From Arthrobacter sp. StoSoilA2 (GTDB lineage Bacteria; Actinomycetota; Actinomycetes; Actinomycetales; Micrococcaceae): a DNA stretch of 64,000 bases. The notes below the pieces were generated by a model. It made no database searches, was not told the DNA's origin, and saw nothing but the letters and a program-made list of their open reading frames with translations. The translations under genes were made by a program, and so were the position numbers. Numbering within the stretch: position 1 is the first letter of the stretch; every line of letters starts with the position of its first letter. Location: positions 62,001 through 126,000 of the forward strand of contig NZ_AP024643.1 of assembly GCF_019977195.1 (NCBI RefSeq), written 5' to 3'. Positions 29,233 to 38,050 of this stretch are shown here, piece after piece.

Positions 29233-30003
29233 ATGCGACAAACCCGACCACACGACGTCCAAACCCGGCCTCCTGCGCCGGAAAGTACCATCCGTCAAAG
29301 CTTCCAGGACGGTTTGGTTTTGGACCATCTCAATCTCGCAAAATCGATTGCCGCCCGGTATTCCGCGCACACGCACGACCTCGACGACGTCCGGCAGGTT
29401 GCGTACATGGGCTTGATCAAAGCCGCACGGGGATTTGACGAAAGCAAAGGCGTCAGCTTCCCTGCATACGCCGCCCCGACCATCGCCGGTGAGGTCAAGA
29501 GGTATCTCCGCGATCACTGCTGGGTAGTGCGGCCACCGAGGCCCATCCAGGATGTGCGGCGCCAAGTGCTCGCCCGGACCGAGGAACTGACGCAAAGCCT
29601 GCAGAGGACTCCGACGCCCGAAGAAGTGGCGGCGGACCTTCGCCTGGAACCTTGCCAAGTCAGGGAAGCCTTGATGGCCGGCACCAGCAAACGGCCGGAT
29701 TCCCTGGACGCCCCCGCTGCGGAGGGCCGCGACGGACTGCAAGCATGCGTTTCCGCTTTCGGATCTCCGACGGAGCGGTTGGAGGACGTGCTCGCCCTTC
29801 GAAACGCAATCCGGGGCCTGAGCGCGGAGGACAGGCACCTCCTCTATCGCCGCTACTACCGCGAGGAAACCCAGTCCACCATCGCGGAGGCACTGGGCAT
29901 GTCCCAAATGCAGGTCTCGCGGCGGCTTTCCAAGATCCTGGTGTCCCTGCAGACACAGCTCCTGGACGAGGAAGCACGCCTCCAGGACGGAACGGCGCCT
30001 TAA
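29233..30003 (+). CDS. SigB/SigF-type RNA polymerase sigma factor
   Basis: A 256-residue sigma-70 family factor of the alternative (group 3) type. Region 2 spans about 28-100 with LVLDHLNLAKSIAARYS, LDDVRQVAYMGLIKAARGFD and FPAYAAPTIAGEVKRYLRDH. Region 3 follows (VRRQVLARTEELTQ, TPTPEEVAADL). Region 4 near 195-245 has SAEDRHLLYRRYYREETQ and the helix-turn-helix TIAEALGMSQMQVSRRLSKIL. The ATG is preceded by AAGGAT. No anti-sigma factor gene is adjacent, so control of its activity is not visible here. The family directs stress and stationary-phase genes. Confidence 0.9.
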   Translation: MRQTRPHDVQTRPPAPESTIRQSFQDGLVLDHLNLAKSIAARYSAHTHDLDDVRQVAYMGLIKAARGFDESKGVSFPAYAAPTIAGEVKRYLRDHCWVVRPPRPIQDVRRQVLARTEELTQSLQRTPTPEEVAADLRLEPCQVREALMAGTSKRPDSLDAPAAEGRDGLQACVSAFGSPTERLEDVLALRNAIRGLSAEDRHLLYRRYYREETQSTIAEALGMSQMQVSRRLSKILVSLQTQLLDEEARLQDGTAP

Positions 30004-30043
30004 CAAGCGAAAGCAACAGCCGAAACCACCAAGAGCCCAGGAG

Positions 30044-30994
30044 TCAGCAGCCCAACCCTCCCACCGCATCCAACACATCACGGACGGTCACGGCAAGGAG
30101 CGCAGGATCGGGATCGGCGGCGAAAACGTCACCGCGGCGAAGTTCGACGGCGGTAAGCACCACGTGCGGTCCCGGCGGTGGACCCCATTCTTCAGGGGGA
30201 GCGGGGCCGAACAGGACCACGGAGGGCCGGGCATACGCGGACGCCAGGTGTGCGGCGCCGGTGTCCGCCGAAACGACGAGCCGGGCATCCGCAATGGTCG
30301 CCGCGAACTCTGCGAGGCCCTGCCGCCCGGCCAGCACGCCGCCGTCGAGGTTTGCTCCGTTGAGTTTTGCCAAGGCGGCGGTCTCCACTGCCCGCCCGCG
30401 CTCGGACGTGCCCCCGGTCAGCACGACGTCGTGCCCTGCCCGGGAGAGCTCGACGGCCACTTCGGCGAACCGCTCTATGGGCCAGAGCCTGCTGCCATAC
30501 GCGGCGCCCACATGGATGACCGTGGCGCCAGGCCGGGGCGAGGGAATGCTCGGCCTGTTGAGCCGGTAATCCAAGGGATCGGCGTCGATGCCGTGCCAGT
30601 TCAGGAGGCGGGTCCAGCGTTCGCGTTCAGGGATGCCGGTTGTCCATTCAGGTCCGTCGAGCCCGGGAGCTTGGTACGCGAGCACCCGCCTTGCCCGAAG
30701 TTCATTGATGCGCTGCCGGCTTTCGGGTCCGTTTCCGTGCAGGTTAACGGCGATGTCGACGGCGCCCGGGGCGATGTTCAGTGGATCATCAAGGCCCGGC
30801 GTGGGGAGGTGGTCGATGCCGCCCACCAGTTCCAAGGCCTCCGCAATCCAGGCCGGTGCGGCGTACAAAATGCGGTGCTCGGGGAATGCCCGGCGCAGGC
30901 CGCGAAGCGCCGGAACGGCAACAAGCAGGTCCCCTAGTTTCAAGGCGCGCAAGGCCAGCAGCAGGGGTTGTCCGTTCATTTCGGCTGTGTCCAT
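30044..30994 (-). CDS. Family 9 glycosyltransferase (heptosyltransferase-like)
   Basis: A 316-residue GT9 protein. The N-terminal nucleotide-independent half begins LLLALRALKLGDLLVAVPALRGL near 10-32, the family acceptor motif (GDxLxxxPAL). The C-terminal half has VIHVGAAYGSRLWPIERFAEV near 157-177 and VSADTGAAHLASAYARPSVVLFGP near 238-261, the ADP-heptose-binding signature. GT-B fold, expected at the inner membrane face. It is transcribed away from the gmhB-to-hldE operon and is the left end of the heptose locus. Acceptor unknown; LPS is not expected in this cell type. Confidence 0.88.
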   Translation of the reverse strand: MDTAEMNGQPLLLALRALKLGDLLVAVPALRGLRRAFPEHRILYAAPAWIAEALELVGGIDHLPTPGLDDPLNIAPGAVDIAVNLHGNGPESRQRINELRARRVLAYQAPGLDGPEWTTGIPERERWTRLLNWHGIDADPLDYRLNRPSIPSPRPGATVIHVGAAYGSRLWPIERFAEVAVELSRAGHDVVLTGGTSERGRAVETAALAKLNGANLDGGVLAGRQGLAEFAATIADARLVVSADTGAAHLASAYARPSVVLFGPAPPEEWGPPPGPHVVLTAVELRRGDVFAADPDPALLAVTVRDVLDAVGGLGC

Positions 30995-31102
30995 GGTGGC
31001 CTCCCGCTAGGAGTCTAGCGGCCAATGCAGGTGCTGGCTCCGCAGGGAAACTTCTCGTCGTCACGCTGTTTAGTGTCGGGAGAACTGGGGAACGTTGCGG
31101 GT

Positions 31103-31690
31103 ATGGGAGGAACTGGAACGTTGAAAGCGGTCCTGTTTGACCGCGATGGAACGCTCGTCGTTGACGTGCCCTATAACGGCAACCCGCAACTGGTGCGGCC
31201 CATGGATTCTGCCCGTTCGGCTCTTGAGCAGGTACGCCGCGCGGGACTGGCGACAGGGGTGCTGAGCAACCAGTCGGGTGTTGCCCGTGGCCTGTTGACG
31301 TTGAATCAGGTCCACGCCGTGAACCGGCGCGTTGAGGAGCTTCTGGGCCCGTTCGATGTGTGGGAAATCTGCCCGCATGGCCCGGCCGATGGCTGTACCT
31401 GCCGTAAGCCCGCGCCGGGAATGATTCTCGCCGCATGCAGCACGTTGGGGCTGCACCCGTCCCAGGTGGCCTTCGTTGGGGACATCGGTGCCGACGTCGA
31501 AGCAGCGACGGCAGCCGGCTCGCGGTCCGTACTGGTGCCCACCCACGTCACGCGGTCCGAGGAAATTGAGGCGGCGGGGGTGGTCGCGGAGAACCTGTTG
31601 GCCGCCGTCGGGCTGTTGCTGGATGCCGCGACAGGCACGACAGGAGGGGAATTCCCGAAACCCGACGCCAGGCAGGATTCACCCGTATGA
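31103..31690 (+). CDS. gmhB: HAD-IIIA heptose-1,7-bisphosphate phosphatase (GmhB-like)
   Basis: A 196-residue HAD-IIIA phosphatase. The nucleophile motif is FDRDGTLVVDVPYNG with Asp13 and Asp15. The structural zinc loop reads CPHGPADGCTCRKP near 99-112, characteristic of GmhB and not of histidinol phosphatase alone. Motif IV is VAFVGDIGADVEAA. GmhB removes the 7-phosphate of heptose 1,7-bisphosphate. ATG 31103 gives the usual N-terminus. It starts an operon; its stop overlaps the next gene in ATGA. Placement beside GmhA and HldE makes the assignment strong. Confidence 0.87.
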   Translation: MGGTGTLKAVLFDRDGTLVVDVPYNGNPQLVRPMDSARSALEQVRRAGLATGVLSNQSGVARGLLTLNQVHAVNRRVEELLGPFDVWEICPHGPADGCTCRKPAPGMILAACSTLGLHPSQVAFVGDIGADVEAATAAGSRSVLVPTHVTRSEEIEAAGVVAENLLAAVGLLLDAATGTTGGEFPKPDARQDSPV

Positions 31691-32775
31691 GCCGCGTCCT
31701 GGTAGCCCGACTGGACAGCATGGGCGATGTGCTCCTCGCTGGACCCGCCCTGCGTGCCGTGGCGAATGGAAGCAGGCCGGACGGCAGCAGACGCAACGAC
31801 GTCGTCTTGCTCTGCGGCCCCGAGGGCGCCGGCGCGGCGGAGATGCTGCCCGGAGTCACCCAGGTCCACACGTGGCCGTGCCCATGGATCGTGAATCCGG
31901 CGCCGGCCGTGACGCCTGAGCTGACCAATAGCCTGATCGAGTTCGTCCGCAGCTCCAGGATTGAGGAAGCCGTGATCCTCACGTCCTTCCACCAGTCCCC
32001 GCTTCCGTTGGCACTGTTGCTGCGGCTGGCAGGCGTCAAGCGCATCACGGGCGCCTCCACTGACTACGCCGGCTCCCTGCTGGACGTCCGGTTGAAACCC
32101 GGGGAAGACTTCGCCGAGGACCAGCCCGAAGTTGTGCGGGCGCTGGGGATTGCGCAGGCAGCTGGCTTCCAGCTTCCCCGGGGCGACGACGGCAAGCTCC
32201 ACATCAACCCGCTGGACGAACCCGGGGAGCTGGTGGACGAACTCACCCAAAAGGGCCCGTACATCGTGGTCCACCCGGGCGCGGCTGCTCCGGCGAGGGC
32301 GTGGCCTGCACTCCACCACGCAGCCACGGTGGAACTCCTTGAAGCGTATGGGCACCGGGTGGTGGTCACGGGAGGGCCGGGCGAAACATCGCTGACGGCA
32401 ACCGTGGCAGGACCCTCGGCACACAATCTCGGCGGCACCACAGACTTGCGGACACTGGCAGCGGTACTCGCGGGCGCCGCCGTCGTGGTCACCGGCAACA
32501 CGGGTCCCGCCCACTTGGCGGCAGCGGTCGGAACTCCGGTGGTGTGCCTGTTTTCCCCTGTGGTTCCTGCGATCCGCTGGGCGCCCTACGGCGTTCCGAT
32601 GGAATTGCTCGGCGACCAGGAAGCAGCATGCAGGAACACGCGGGCACGCATCTGCCCGGTACCGGGGCACCCGTGCCTTAGCTCAGTTACCCCGGAACAA
32701 GTCCTTGAGGCGGTGGAACGGCTGTTGGGGGGAGTGTCCTCGCTCAGCACCCGAAGAAAGGTGTGGAAACCATGA
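31687..32775 (+). CDS. Family 9 glycosyltransferase (heptosyltransferase-like), second copy
   Basis: A 362-residue GT9 enzyme. MSRVLVARLDSMGDVLLAGPALRAV at the N-terminus carries the family motif (note the SMGDV acceptor loop). The donor-binding half includes YIVVHPGAAAPARAWP near 195-210 and VVVTGNTGPAHLAAAVGTPVVCLF near 261-284, with the late FSPVVPAIRWAPYG loop. An unusual Cys-containing stretch (ACRNTRARICPVPGHPC) near 320-336 may bind metal. It is coupled to gmhB upstream and to a further glycosyltransferase downstream by ATGA overlaps. Confidence 0.9.
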   Translation: MSRVLVARLDSMGDVLLAGPALRAVANGSRPDGSRRNDVVLLCGPEGAGAAEMLPGVTQVHTWPCPWIVNPAPAVTPELTNSLIEFVRSSRIEEAVILTSFHQSPLPLALLLRLAGVKRITGASTDYAGSLLDVRLKPGEDFAEDQPEVVRALGIAQAAGFQLPRGDDGKLHINPLDEPGELVDELTQKGPYIVVHPGAAAPARAWPALHHAATVELLEAYGHRVVVTGGPGETSLTATVAGPSAHNLGGTTDLRTLAAVLAGAAVVVTGNTGPAHLAAAVGTPVVCLFSPVVPAIRWAPYGVPMELLGDQEAACRNTRARICPVPGHPCLSSVTPEQVLEAVERLLGGVSSLSTRRKVWKP

Positions 32776-33893
32776 GGATCCTGGTCTGGCATGTCCACGG
32801 AGGATGGATGGAGGCCTTCGTCAGGGGGCGGCACGAATACCTCCTTCCGGTAGAACCCGACGGCGGTGCGTGGGGTTTGGGGCGGGGCGGCAGGGAGTGG
32901 CCGGTCGCCGCGCAGGAGATTGACCTGGACACCGTTGATCCGGACAGCGTGGACGTGGTGGTCCTGCAACGTCCGGAGGAGATCGCCGCAGTTGCCCGGA
33001 AGCTGGGTCGAAGGCCCGGAGTGGACCTGCCTGCCGTCTACGTTGAACACAACACGCCCAAAGGCGATGTCCCGTTCACTCTCCATCCACTGGCCGATCA
33101 GCACGGTATCCCCGTGGTTCATGTGACGCACTTCAACCAGCTCTTCTGGGACACCGGATCCACGCCAACAGTGGTCATCGAGCACGGCATCCCGGATCCC
33201 GGCCGGCTTTATACCGGTGAACGCGAAGAGATGGGGGTGGTGGTCAACGAACCCGTCCGTCGCGGCCGGGTGACGGGCACGGACCTCCTCCCGGGCTTCG
33301 CCGGAGTAGGGCCCTTGCGGGTGTTCGGGATGGGGACGGAAGCCCTGCCCGAAGCGCTGAACCTGAAGGGGTTCGGCCTGAGCGAGGAGCGCCTGCGGAT
33401 TTCCGGGGACGTACCCGCGCCCCGGCTGCATCAGGAACTCGCCCGCTGCCGGCTCTACCTGCATCCCCTCCGTTGGACATCCCTCGGGTTGGCCTTGCTC
33501 GAAGCCATGCACCTGGGAATGCCGGTCCTGGCACTGGCGACCACTGAGGCGACCCGGGCTATCCCGCCGGGAGCAGGTCTTGTTTCGAACAACGTGGACG
33601 AACTCCAACGGTTTGCGCGGTGCCTGCTGGACGAGCCCGGTGACGCCTATGCGATGGGGATGGTGGCCCGGGCCGCAGCCTTGGAACGCTATGGGCTCGG
33701 GAAATTCCATCAGGCCTGGGACGAACTCCTGGCGGATCTCCCCACGGCCCGCCCCTCGCCTGCCCATACCCGTCTTCCTGAAAAGCAGATCCCCGAACAG
33801 CAGGTCCCGAATAAACAGCTCCCCGACACGGAACGCCGCCCGCAACCCGGTTCGGAGTCCGTCAGCCATGACACAGAGAGGACGCACCCATGA
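32772..33893 (+). CDS. Glycosyltransferase, GT1/GT4 (GT-B fold)
   Basis: A 373-residue GT-B transferase. ATG 32772 (MRILVWHVHGGWMEAF) follows AAAGGTG and overlaps the upstream stop. The C-terminal nucleotide domain has SGDVPAPRLHQELARCRLYLHP near 210-231 and WTSLGLALLEAMHLGMPVLAL near 234-254, the EX7E-like region typical of family 4. The last 35 residues are a hydrophilic Pro/Gln tail (KQIPEQQVPNKQLP). The first domain lacks the usual GGxxRH loop, so donor is not obvious. It belongs to the heptose operon and probably adds one sugar to the same chain. Confidence 0.82.
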   Translation: MRILVWHVHGGWMEAFVRGRHEYLLPVEPDGGAWGLGRGGREWPVAAQEIDLDTVDPDSVDVVVLQRPEEIAAVARKLGRRPGVDLPAVYVEHNTPKGDVPFTLHPLADQHGIPVVHVTHFNQLFWDTGSTPTVVIEHGIPDPGRLYTGEREEMGVVVNEPVRRGRVTGTDLLPGFAGVGPLRVFGMGTEALPEALNLKGFGLSEERLRISGDVPAPRLHQELARCRLYLHPLRWTSLGLALLEAMHLGMPVLALATTEATRAIPPGAGLVSNNVDELQRFARCLLDEPGDAYAMGMVARAAALERYGLGKFHQAWDELLADLPTARPSPAHTRLPEKQIPEQQVPNKQLPDTERRPQPGSESVSHDTERTHP

Positions 33894-35158
33894 AAATCTC
33901 CATGGTTTCCGAACACGCCAGTCCATTGGCCGCCTTGGGAGGTGTGGACGCCGGGGGGCAAAACGTCCATGTGGCGGCCCTTTCATCAAGTCTTGCCAGC
34001 CGTGGCCATCAAGTCACCGTGTACACGCGGCGGGATGACCCGGATCTTCCTGCAAAGGTGCAGGTCGCGCCGGGACTCACCGTCGTCAACGTTGACGCCG
34101 GCCCTGCCCGCCACATCCCCAAGGACGAGCTGCTTCCTTTCATGGGTGAGCTCGCCGACGGCATCTGCCGGGACTGGGCCGGCTCGGTCCCGGACGTTGT
34201 CCACGCGCATTTCTGGATGTCCGGACTGGCCGCGATCCAGGCTTCCAGGCGGGCCGGTGCCGCCGAGCCCATTGCGGTGGTCCAGACATTCCACGCACTG
34301 GGTTCGGTCAAGCGCAGGCACCAAGGTTCAGCGGACACCAGCCCACCCGCACGTGCATGGCTGGAACCGTGGGTAGGGCGCACGGCAGACTGGGTGATCG
34401 CCACCTGCCCTGACGAGGTCTTTGAGCTCAAAGCGCTGGGCATTGGCAGGTCGAGGATCTCCATCGCACCATGCGGGGTGGACCTCAACCTCTTCCCGGG
34501 CACTGGAGAACCAGAGAATAAGTCCCCCGCGCACCGCATCCTCAGTGTCGGCCGCCTGGTTCCCAGGAAGGGCGTGGATCTGGTGATCCAGGCACTGCCC
34601 CTCCTTGCTGAAGCCGGTTTCGACGACGTCGAGCTCCTCATCGTCGGAGGCTCCGGCGACGCCCTGAACCTGGAAGAGGATCCGGAAGCCCAGAGGCTTC
34701 GCGCCTTGACCAAGGAACTCGGCGTTGAGGACAAGGTCACCATGCGGGGACAGGTACCGCGCGACGCCATGCCCGGAATCTTCCGCAGCGCAGACGCCGT
34801 GGTCTGCACGCCGTGGTACGAACCGTTCGGCATCGTTCCCCTCGAAGCCATGGCCTGCGGGGTGCCCGTGGTGGCCGCGGCCGTCGGCGGACTCCGGGAG
34901 ACCGTCGTCGACCAGAAAACCGGACTGCACGTACCGCCGCGGGACCCGGAAGCAATCGCCGACGCCGTGGGGCGGCTCCTCGCCGACCCCGCCTTGCGTG
35001 CCGAAATGGGCCGGGCCGGAAACCGCCGCGCCCGCTCGCGCTACTCCTGGGACCGCATCGCCGCGGACACCGAGAAAGCGTACCGGTCCGTCTTGGCCGC
35101 GGGGTTGTCCCGGCAAGCCGGAGAAGGCCTGGAACCACTGGAAGGAACAGCGCTGTGA
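33890..35158 (+). CDS. Family 4 glycosyltransferase (MshA-like)
   Basis: A 422-residue retaining GT-B glycosyltransferase. It starts MKISMVSEHASPLAALGG and the loop GGVDAGGQNVHVAALSSSL near 17-35 is the motif shared by MshA and sucrose-phosphate synthases. The donor half has SVGRLVPRKGVDLVIQAL near 220-237 and the EX7E motif in YEPFGIVPLEAMACGVPVVA near 309-328. Coupled by ATGA upstream and by overlapping stop/GTG to gmhA downstream. In this operon it may use NDP-heptose or another sugar nucleotide; its true mycothiol homologue would normally lie elsewhere, so the assignment as MshA is not favoured. Confidence 0.85.
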   Translation: MKISMVSEHASPLAALGGVDAGGQNVHVAALSSSLASRGHQVTVYTRRDDPDLPAKVQVAPGLTVVNVDAGPARHIPKDELLPFMGELADGICRDWAGSVPDVVHAHFWMSGLAAIQASRRAGAAEPIAVVQTFHALGSVKRRHQGSADTSPPARAWLEPWVGRTADWVIATCPDEVFELKALGIGRSRISIAPCGVDLNLFPGTGEPENKSPAHRILSVGRLVPRKGVDLVIQALPLLAEAGFDDVELLIVGGSGDALNLEEDPEAQRLRALTKELGVEDKVTMRGQVPRDAMPGIFRSADAVVCTPWYEPFGIVPLEAMACGVPVVAAAVGGLRETVVDQKTGLHVPPRDPEAIADAVGRLLADPALRAEMGRAGNRRARSRYSWDRIAADTEKAYRSVLAAGLSRQAGEGLEPLEGTAL

Positions 35159-35874
35159 CTACAGAATCGACAGTTCCCAAGAGAATCACGCGGAACACGC
35201 AGCCCGTCCCGGATACCGTGCCCGCAGGCTGGAGCGGGTCTACAAGCTCAACAAACACCCGTGAACCACAGATCGCCTCAGAGGTCGCCGCACACCTGGA
35301 CAACGTACTGCCAGCGCTCGAGTCCCTGCGCTCGCAGGCCGCCCGCCTTTCCGAATGGGGAACCGAGCTCGCCCACCGTCTTCTGTCCGGACAACGGCTG
35401 CTGGCCGCCGGCAATGGGGGATCAGCGGCCGAAGCCCAGCATCTCACCGCAGAACTCGTAGGCAGGTTCGACGCGGAACGCGCACCCTTCTCCGCAATTT
35501 CCCTGCACGCCGAAACCTCCGCCCTCACGGCACTGTCCAACGACTACGGCTACGAGGAAGTCTTCGCCCGCCAGGTCAGGGCACACGGCCGGGCAGGGGA
35601 CGTCCTCATCCTGCTCTCCACGAGCGGGCGCAGCCCCAACCTCCTGTCCGCCGTTCGGGCAGCAGGAGAACGCGGCATCACCACGTGGGCGCTGACCGGC
35701 GCCGGGCCCAACCCCCTGGCCGAAGCCTGCGACCAAGCCATCACAGTGGACGCCATCGCCGCCAACGCCCAGGAAGGCCACCTCATTGCCGTCCACGCTG
35801 TATGCCGCGCCTTCGATGCTGAGGTCGCGAGGCGGACGGGGCCGCGCCCGGCCGGGGACGGAGCCCAGCCATGA
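35155..35874 (+). CDS. gmhA: D-sedoheptulose 7-phosphate isomerase (GmhA-like, SIS domain)
   Basis: A 239-residue SIS-domain protein. GTG 35155 with GGAAGGAA upstream overlaps the previous stop. The first 40 residues are an extra, low-complexity leader; the GmhA core begins near residue 42. LLAAGNGGSAAEAQHLTAELVGRF near 83-106 and ILLSTSGRSPNLL near 153-165 are the GmhA substrate loops, with ALSNDYGYEEVFARQV between. The C-terminal EGHLIAVHAVCRAFD holds the catalytic His. It converts sedoheptulose 7-phosphate to D-glycero-D-manno-heptose 7-phosphate, the committed step. Confidence 0.9.
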   Translation: MTTESTVPKRITRNTQPVPDTVPAGWSGSTSSTNTREPQIASEVAAHLDNVLPALESLRSQAARLSEWGTELAHRLLSGQRLLAAGNGGSAAEAQHLTAELVGRFDAERAPFSAISLHAETSALTALSNDYGYEEVFARQVRAHGRAGDVLILLSTSGRSPNLLSAVRAAGERGITTWALTGAGPNPLAEACDQAITVDAIAANAQEGHLIAVHAVCRAFDAEVARRTGPRPAGDGAQP

Positions 35875-37313
35875 AAGTGACAGTCGTAGGTGACGTCCTC
35901 CTGGACGTGGACATCAACGGCACCGCCACCCGGCTCAGCCCCGACGCGCCCGTACCCGTTGTGGACGTTGCCCATATCCGGCGTCGGGCAGGTGGCGCGG
36001 GCCTCGTGGCTACCCTGCTTGCACGCGACGGTCACGACGTCGCCCTGGTCACCGCGGTGTCCGACGACGACGGCGCCAGCCACCTCAGGCGCGCCCTGGC
36101 CGGTGTCACCATACTCACCGGAGCCCCGCTCGCCCCAACGCCCACCAAGACCCGCGTGCGTATTGGGACCCATCCCGTGGTCCGGTTCGATGAAGGATGC
36201 GCGCCTGCCCCTTCCCCGTCATGCACCGCGGAGATGCTCGCTGCCATTGCCTCCGCGGAAGCGGTTATCGTAGCCGACTACGGCCGCGGAATCACTGCAA
36301 ACCCCGACATCCGCACTGCGCTCGCCAACTCCGCCCGCCACGTCCCGGTGGTGTGGGATCCGCACCCTGCCGGTTCGGAGCCGGTGCCGGGTATCGCCGT
36401 CGTGACGCCCAACCTCGCAGAGGCGCGGGCCAAGGCGGGCGGGCGGCATCCGTCCAAGAGCACTGCGGAGGACGCAGGGAAACATTTGCTGGATCGCTGG
36501 GGCAGCCGTGCCGTCCTGCTCACGACCGGCGAAGAGGGCGCGGTTTTGGTGGAAGGTGCGGGGCCGGGCAGGATCATCCCCGCCCCAAAGACAATCGTGG
36601 ACGATCCTTGCGGCGCCGGAGACCGCCTGGCGGGGAGCCTTGCCGTGTATTTGGGCCTGGGACTCGCGCTGCCTGCTGCTGCGGCCAGGGCTGTCGAGGA
36701 TGCCTCCGCGTTCCTCGCGAAGGGCGGAGCCTCGTCCCTGGCCATGGATACCAGTACCCCCGACGCAGTAAATGGCAGCCAGCCAGGCAGGGCAAAGGGG
36801 AGTCCCGTCGTCGAGCTTTTTGGCCGCTTTCCGGGCGTGGAACCGGGCATCCAAGGCCTGGAACCGGGAATCCAACTCGCGCGGACAATCCGCGCGGGTG
36901 GCGGGACGGTCGTGGCGACCGGCGGCTGCTTCGACCTCCTCCATGCCGGTCACGCACGCACGCTGGCCGCGGCCCGGGACATGGGGGACTGCCTCATCGT
37001 TTGCTTGAATTCCGATGAGTCCGTCCGGCGTCTGAAGGGCCCGCACCGGCCGATCGTCAGCATGGAGGACCGGGCAGAGCTCTTGCTCGCGTTGTCCTGC
37101 GTTGATGCCGTGGTGGTCTTCGACGAGGACACCCCCGAAGCCTGCCTGAGCCAACTCAGGCCCGATATTTGGGTCAAAGGCGGAGATTACGAACCCCATG
37201 AATTGCCGGAAGCCAGCCTCGTGGCTGCGTGGGGAGGGCGTTGCGTAACGGTGCCCTTCCATCCGGCCCGCTCCACCAGCGGCCTGGCTGAAGCACTCGC
37301 CAAAGTCAGCTGA
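35871..37313 (+). CDS. hldE: HldE-like bifunctional heptose kinase/nucleotidyltransferase, copy 1
   Basis: A 480-residue two-domain enzyme, coupled to gmhA by ATGA. Residues 1-300 are a PfkB/ribokinase kinase: VVGDVLLDVDINGTATRLSP near 4-23, RRAGGAGL near 37, and the catalytic GAGD in IVDDPCGAGDRLAGS near 242-256. Residues 340-480 are a cytidylyltransferase-like domain: ATGGCFDLLHAGHARTLA with the HxGH motif, and LNSDESVRRLKGPHRPI, VKGGDYEPHEL. It should phosphorylate heptose 7-phosphate and later make NDP-heptose. The linker has a small repeat (VEPGIQGLEPGIQ). Kinase motifs deviate more from E. coli HldE than copy 2. Confidence 0.88.
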   Translation: MKVTVVGDVLLDVDINGTATRLSPDAPVPVVDVAHIRRRAGGAGLVATLLARDGHDVALVTAVSDDDGASHLRRALAGVTILTGAPLAPTPTKTRVRIGTHPVVRFDEGCAPAPSPSCTAEMLAAIASAEAVIVADYGRGITANPDIRTALANSARHVPVVWDPHPAGSEPVPGIAVVTPNLAEARAKAGGRHPSKSTAEDAGKHLLDRWGSRAVLLTTGEEGAVLVEGAGPGRIIPAPKTIVDDPCGAGDRLAGSLAVYLGLGLALPAAAARAVEDASAFLAKGGASSLAMDTSTPDAVNGSQPGRAKGSPVVELFGRFPGVEPGIQGLEPGIQLARTIRAGGGTVVATGGCFDLLHAGHARTLAAARDMGDCLIVCLNSDESVRRLKGPHRPIVSMEDRAELLLALSCVDAVVVFDEDTPEACLSQLRPDIWVKGGDYEPHELPEASLVAAWGGRCVTVPFHPARSTSGLAEALAKVS

Positions 37314-37354
37314 ACGCAAGTCTCATCCAAGAATCGACCACCGAAAGGAACCGT

Positions 37355-38050
37355 ATGAACACGCAAACTCCCGGCCGCGTCATCGTCACCGGAGGCGGCT
37401 CCGGCCTCGGCGCTGCAATCGTCGATGCCATCCGCGACGCCGGAGGCACTCCCTTCGTCTTCGACCGCAACATCAGCAACGTATCCGGCGCGAAAGCCCT
37501 TGAAGTCGACGTCTCCAACCGTGAATCAGTTGAAGCGGCTGTGAAGGAGGCAGCCGAAAGCCTCGGCGGCCTGGATGGGGTGGTGACGGCCGCGGGCATC
37601 GACCGCTGTGGCAAACTGGCGGACGTTCCCGCAGCCGAGTGGGAAAAGGTGATTGGAGTGAATCTCCTGGGCACCGTTTCCGTGGTCCGTGCGGCGTTGC
37701 CCTATTTGAAGGAATCCCGGGGCCGGGCGATCACCATCGCATCAACCCTCGGGTTGCGTGCACTGCCGGATGCCACGGCGTACTGTGCCTCCAAGTTCGG
37801 CGTCATCGGATTCAGCCGGGCATTGGCAGCCGAAACCGGGGGAGTCATTGGTGTCACCACCATCATCCCGGGCGGCATGAAGACACACTTCTTTGATGAC
37901 CGCGACGAACAATACAAGCCTCAGGACGACTCCAAACTCAACGATCCCGCGAATGTGGCGCAAGCCGTGGTGTTCGCGTTGTCGCAGCCGTTTGGCAGCG
38001 AGGTCCGCGAGCTCCTTATTTGCCCCGCAGAAGAAGGCTCGTGGCCATAA
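37355..38050 (+). CDS. Short-chain dehydrogenase/reductase
   Basis: A 231-residue classical SDR. The cofactor motif VTGGGSGLGAAIVDAI is at 12-27, the catalytic Tyr/Lys in DATAYCASKFGVIGFSRA near 139-156, and the Ser is in ITIASTLGLRA. The GAxxFD adenine-site Asp (FDRNIS) suggests NAD over NADP. ATG 37355 follows GAAAGGAA. It sits 41 bases after hldE copy 1 and is probably in the same operon, so oxidation or epimerisation of the heptose or its glycoside is plausible. Its 3' end overlaps the convergent GT9 gene by 35 bases. Confidence 0.87.
   Translation: MNTQTPGRVIVTGGGSGLGAAIVDAIRDAGGTPFVFDRNISNVSGAKALEVDVSNRESVEAAVKEAAESLGGLDGVVTAAGIDRCGKLADVPAAEWEKVIGVNLLGTVSVVRAALPYLKESRGRAITIASTLGLRALPDATAYCASKFGVIGFSRALAAETGGVIGVTTIIPGGMKTHFFDDRDEQYKPQDDSKLNDPANVAQAVVFALSQPFGSEVRELLICPAEEGSWP

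Noticed and set aside
33890..35158. Calling the GT4 gene mshA (mycothiol)
   Set aside because: It shares the loop motif but lies in a heptose operon and shows no specific inositol-phosphate features; context favours a glycan role.
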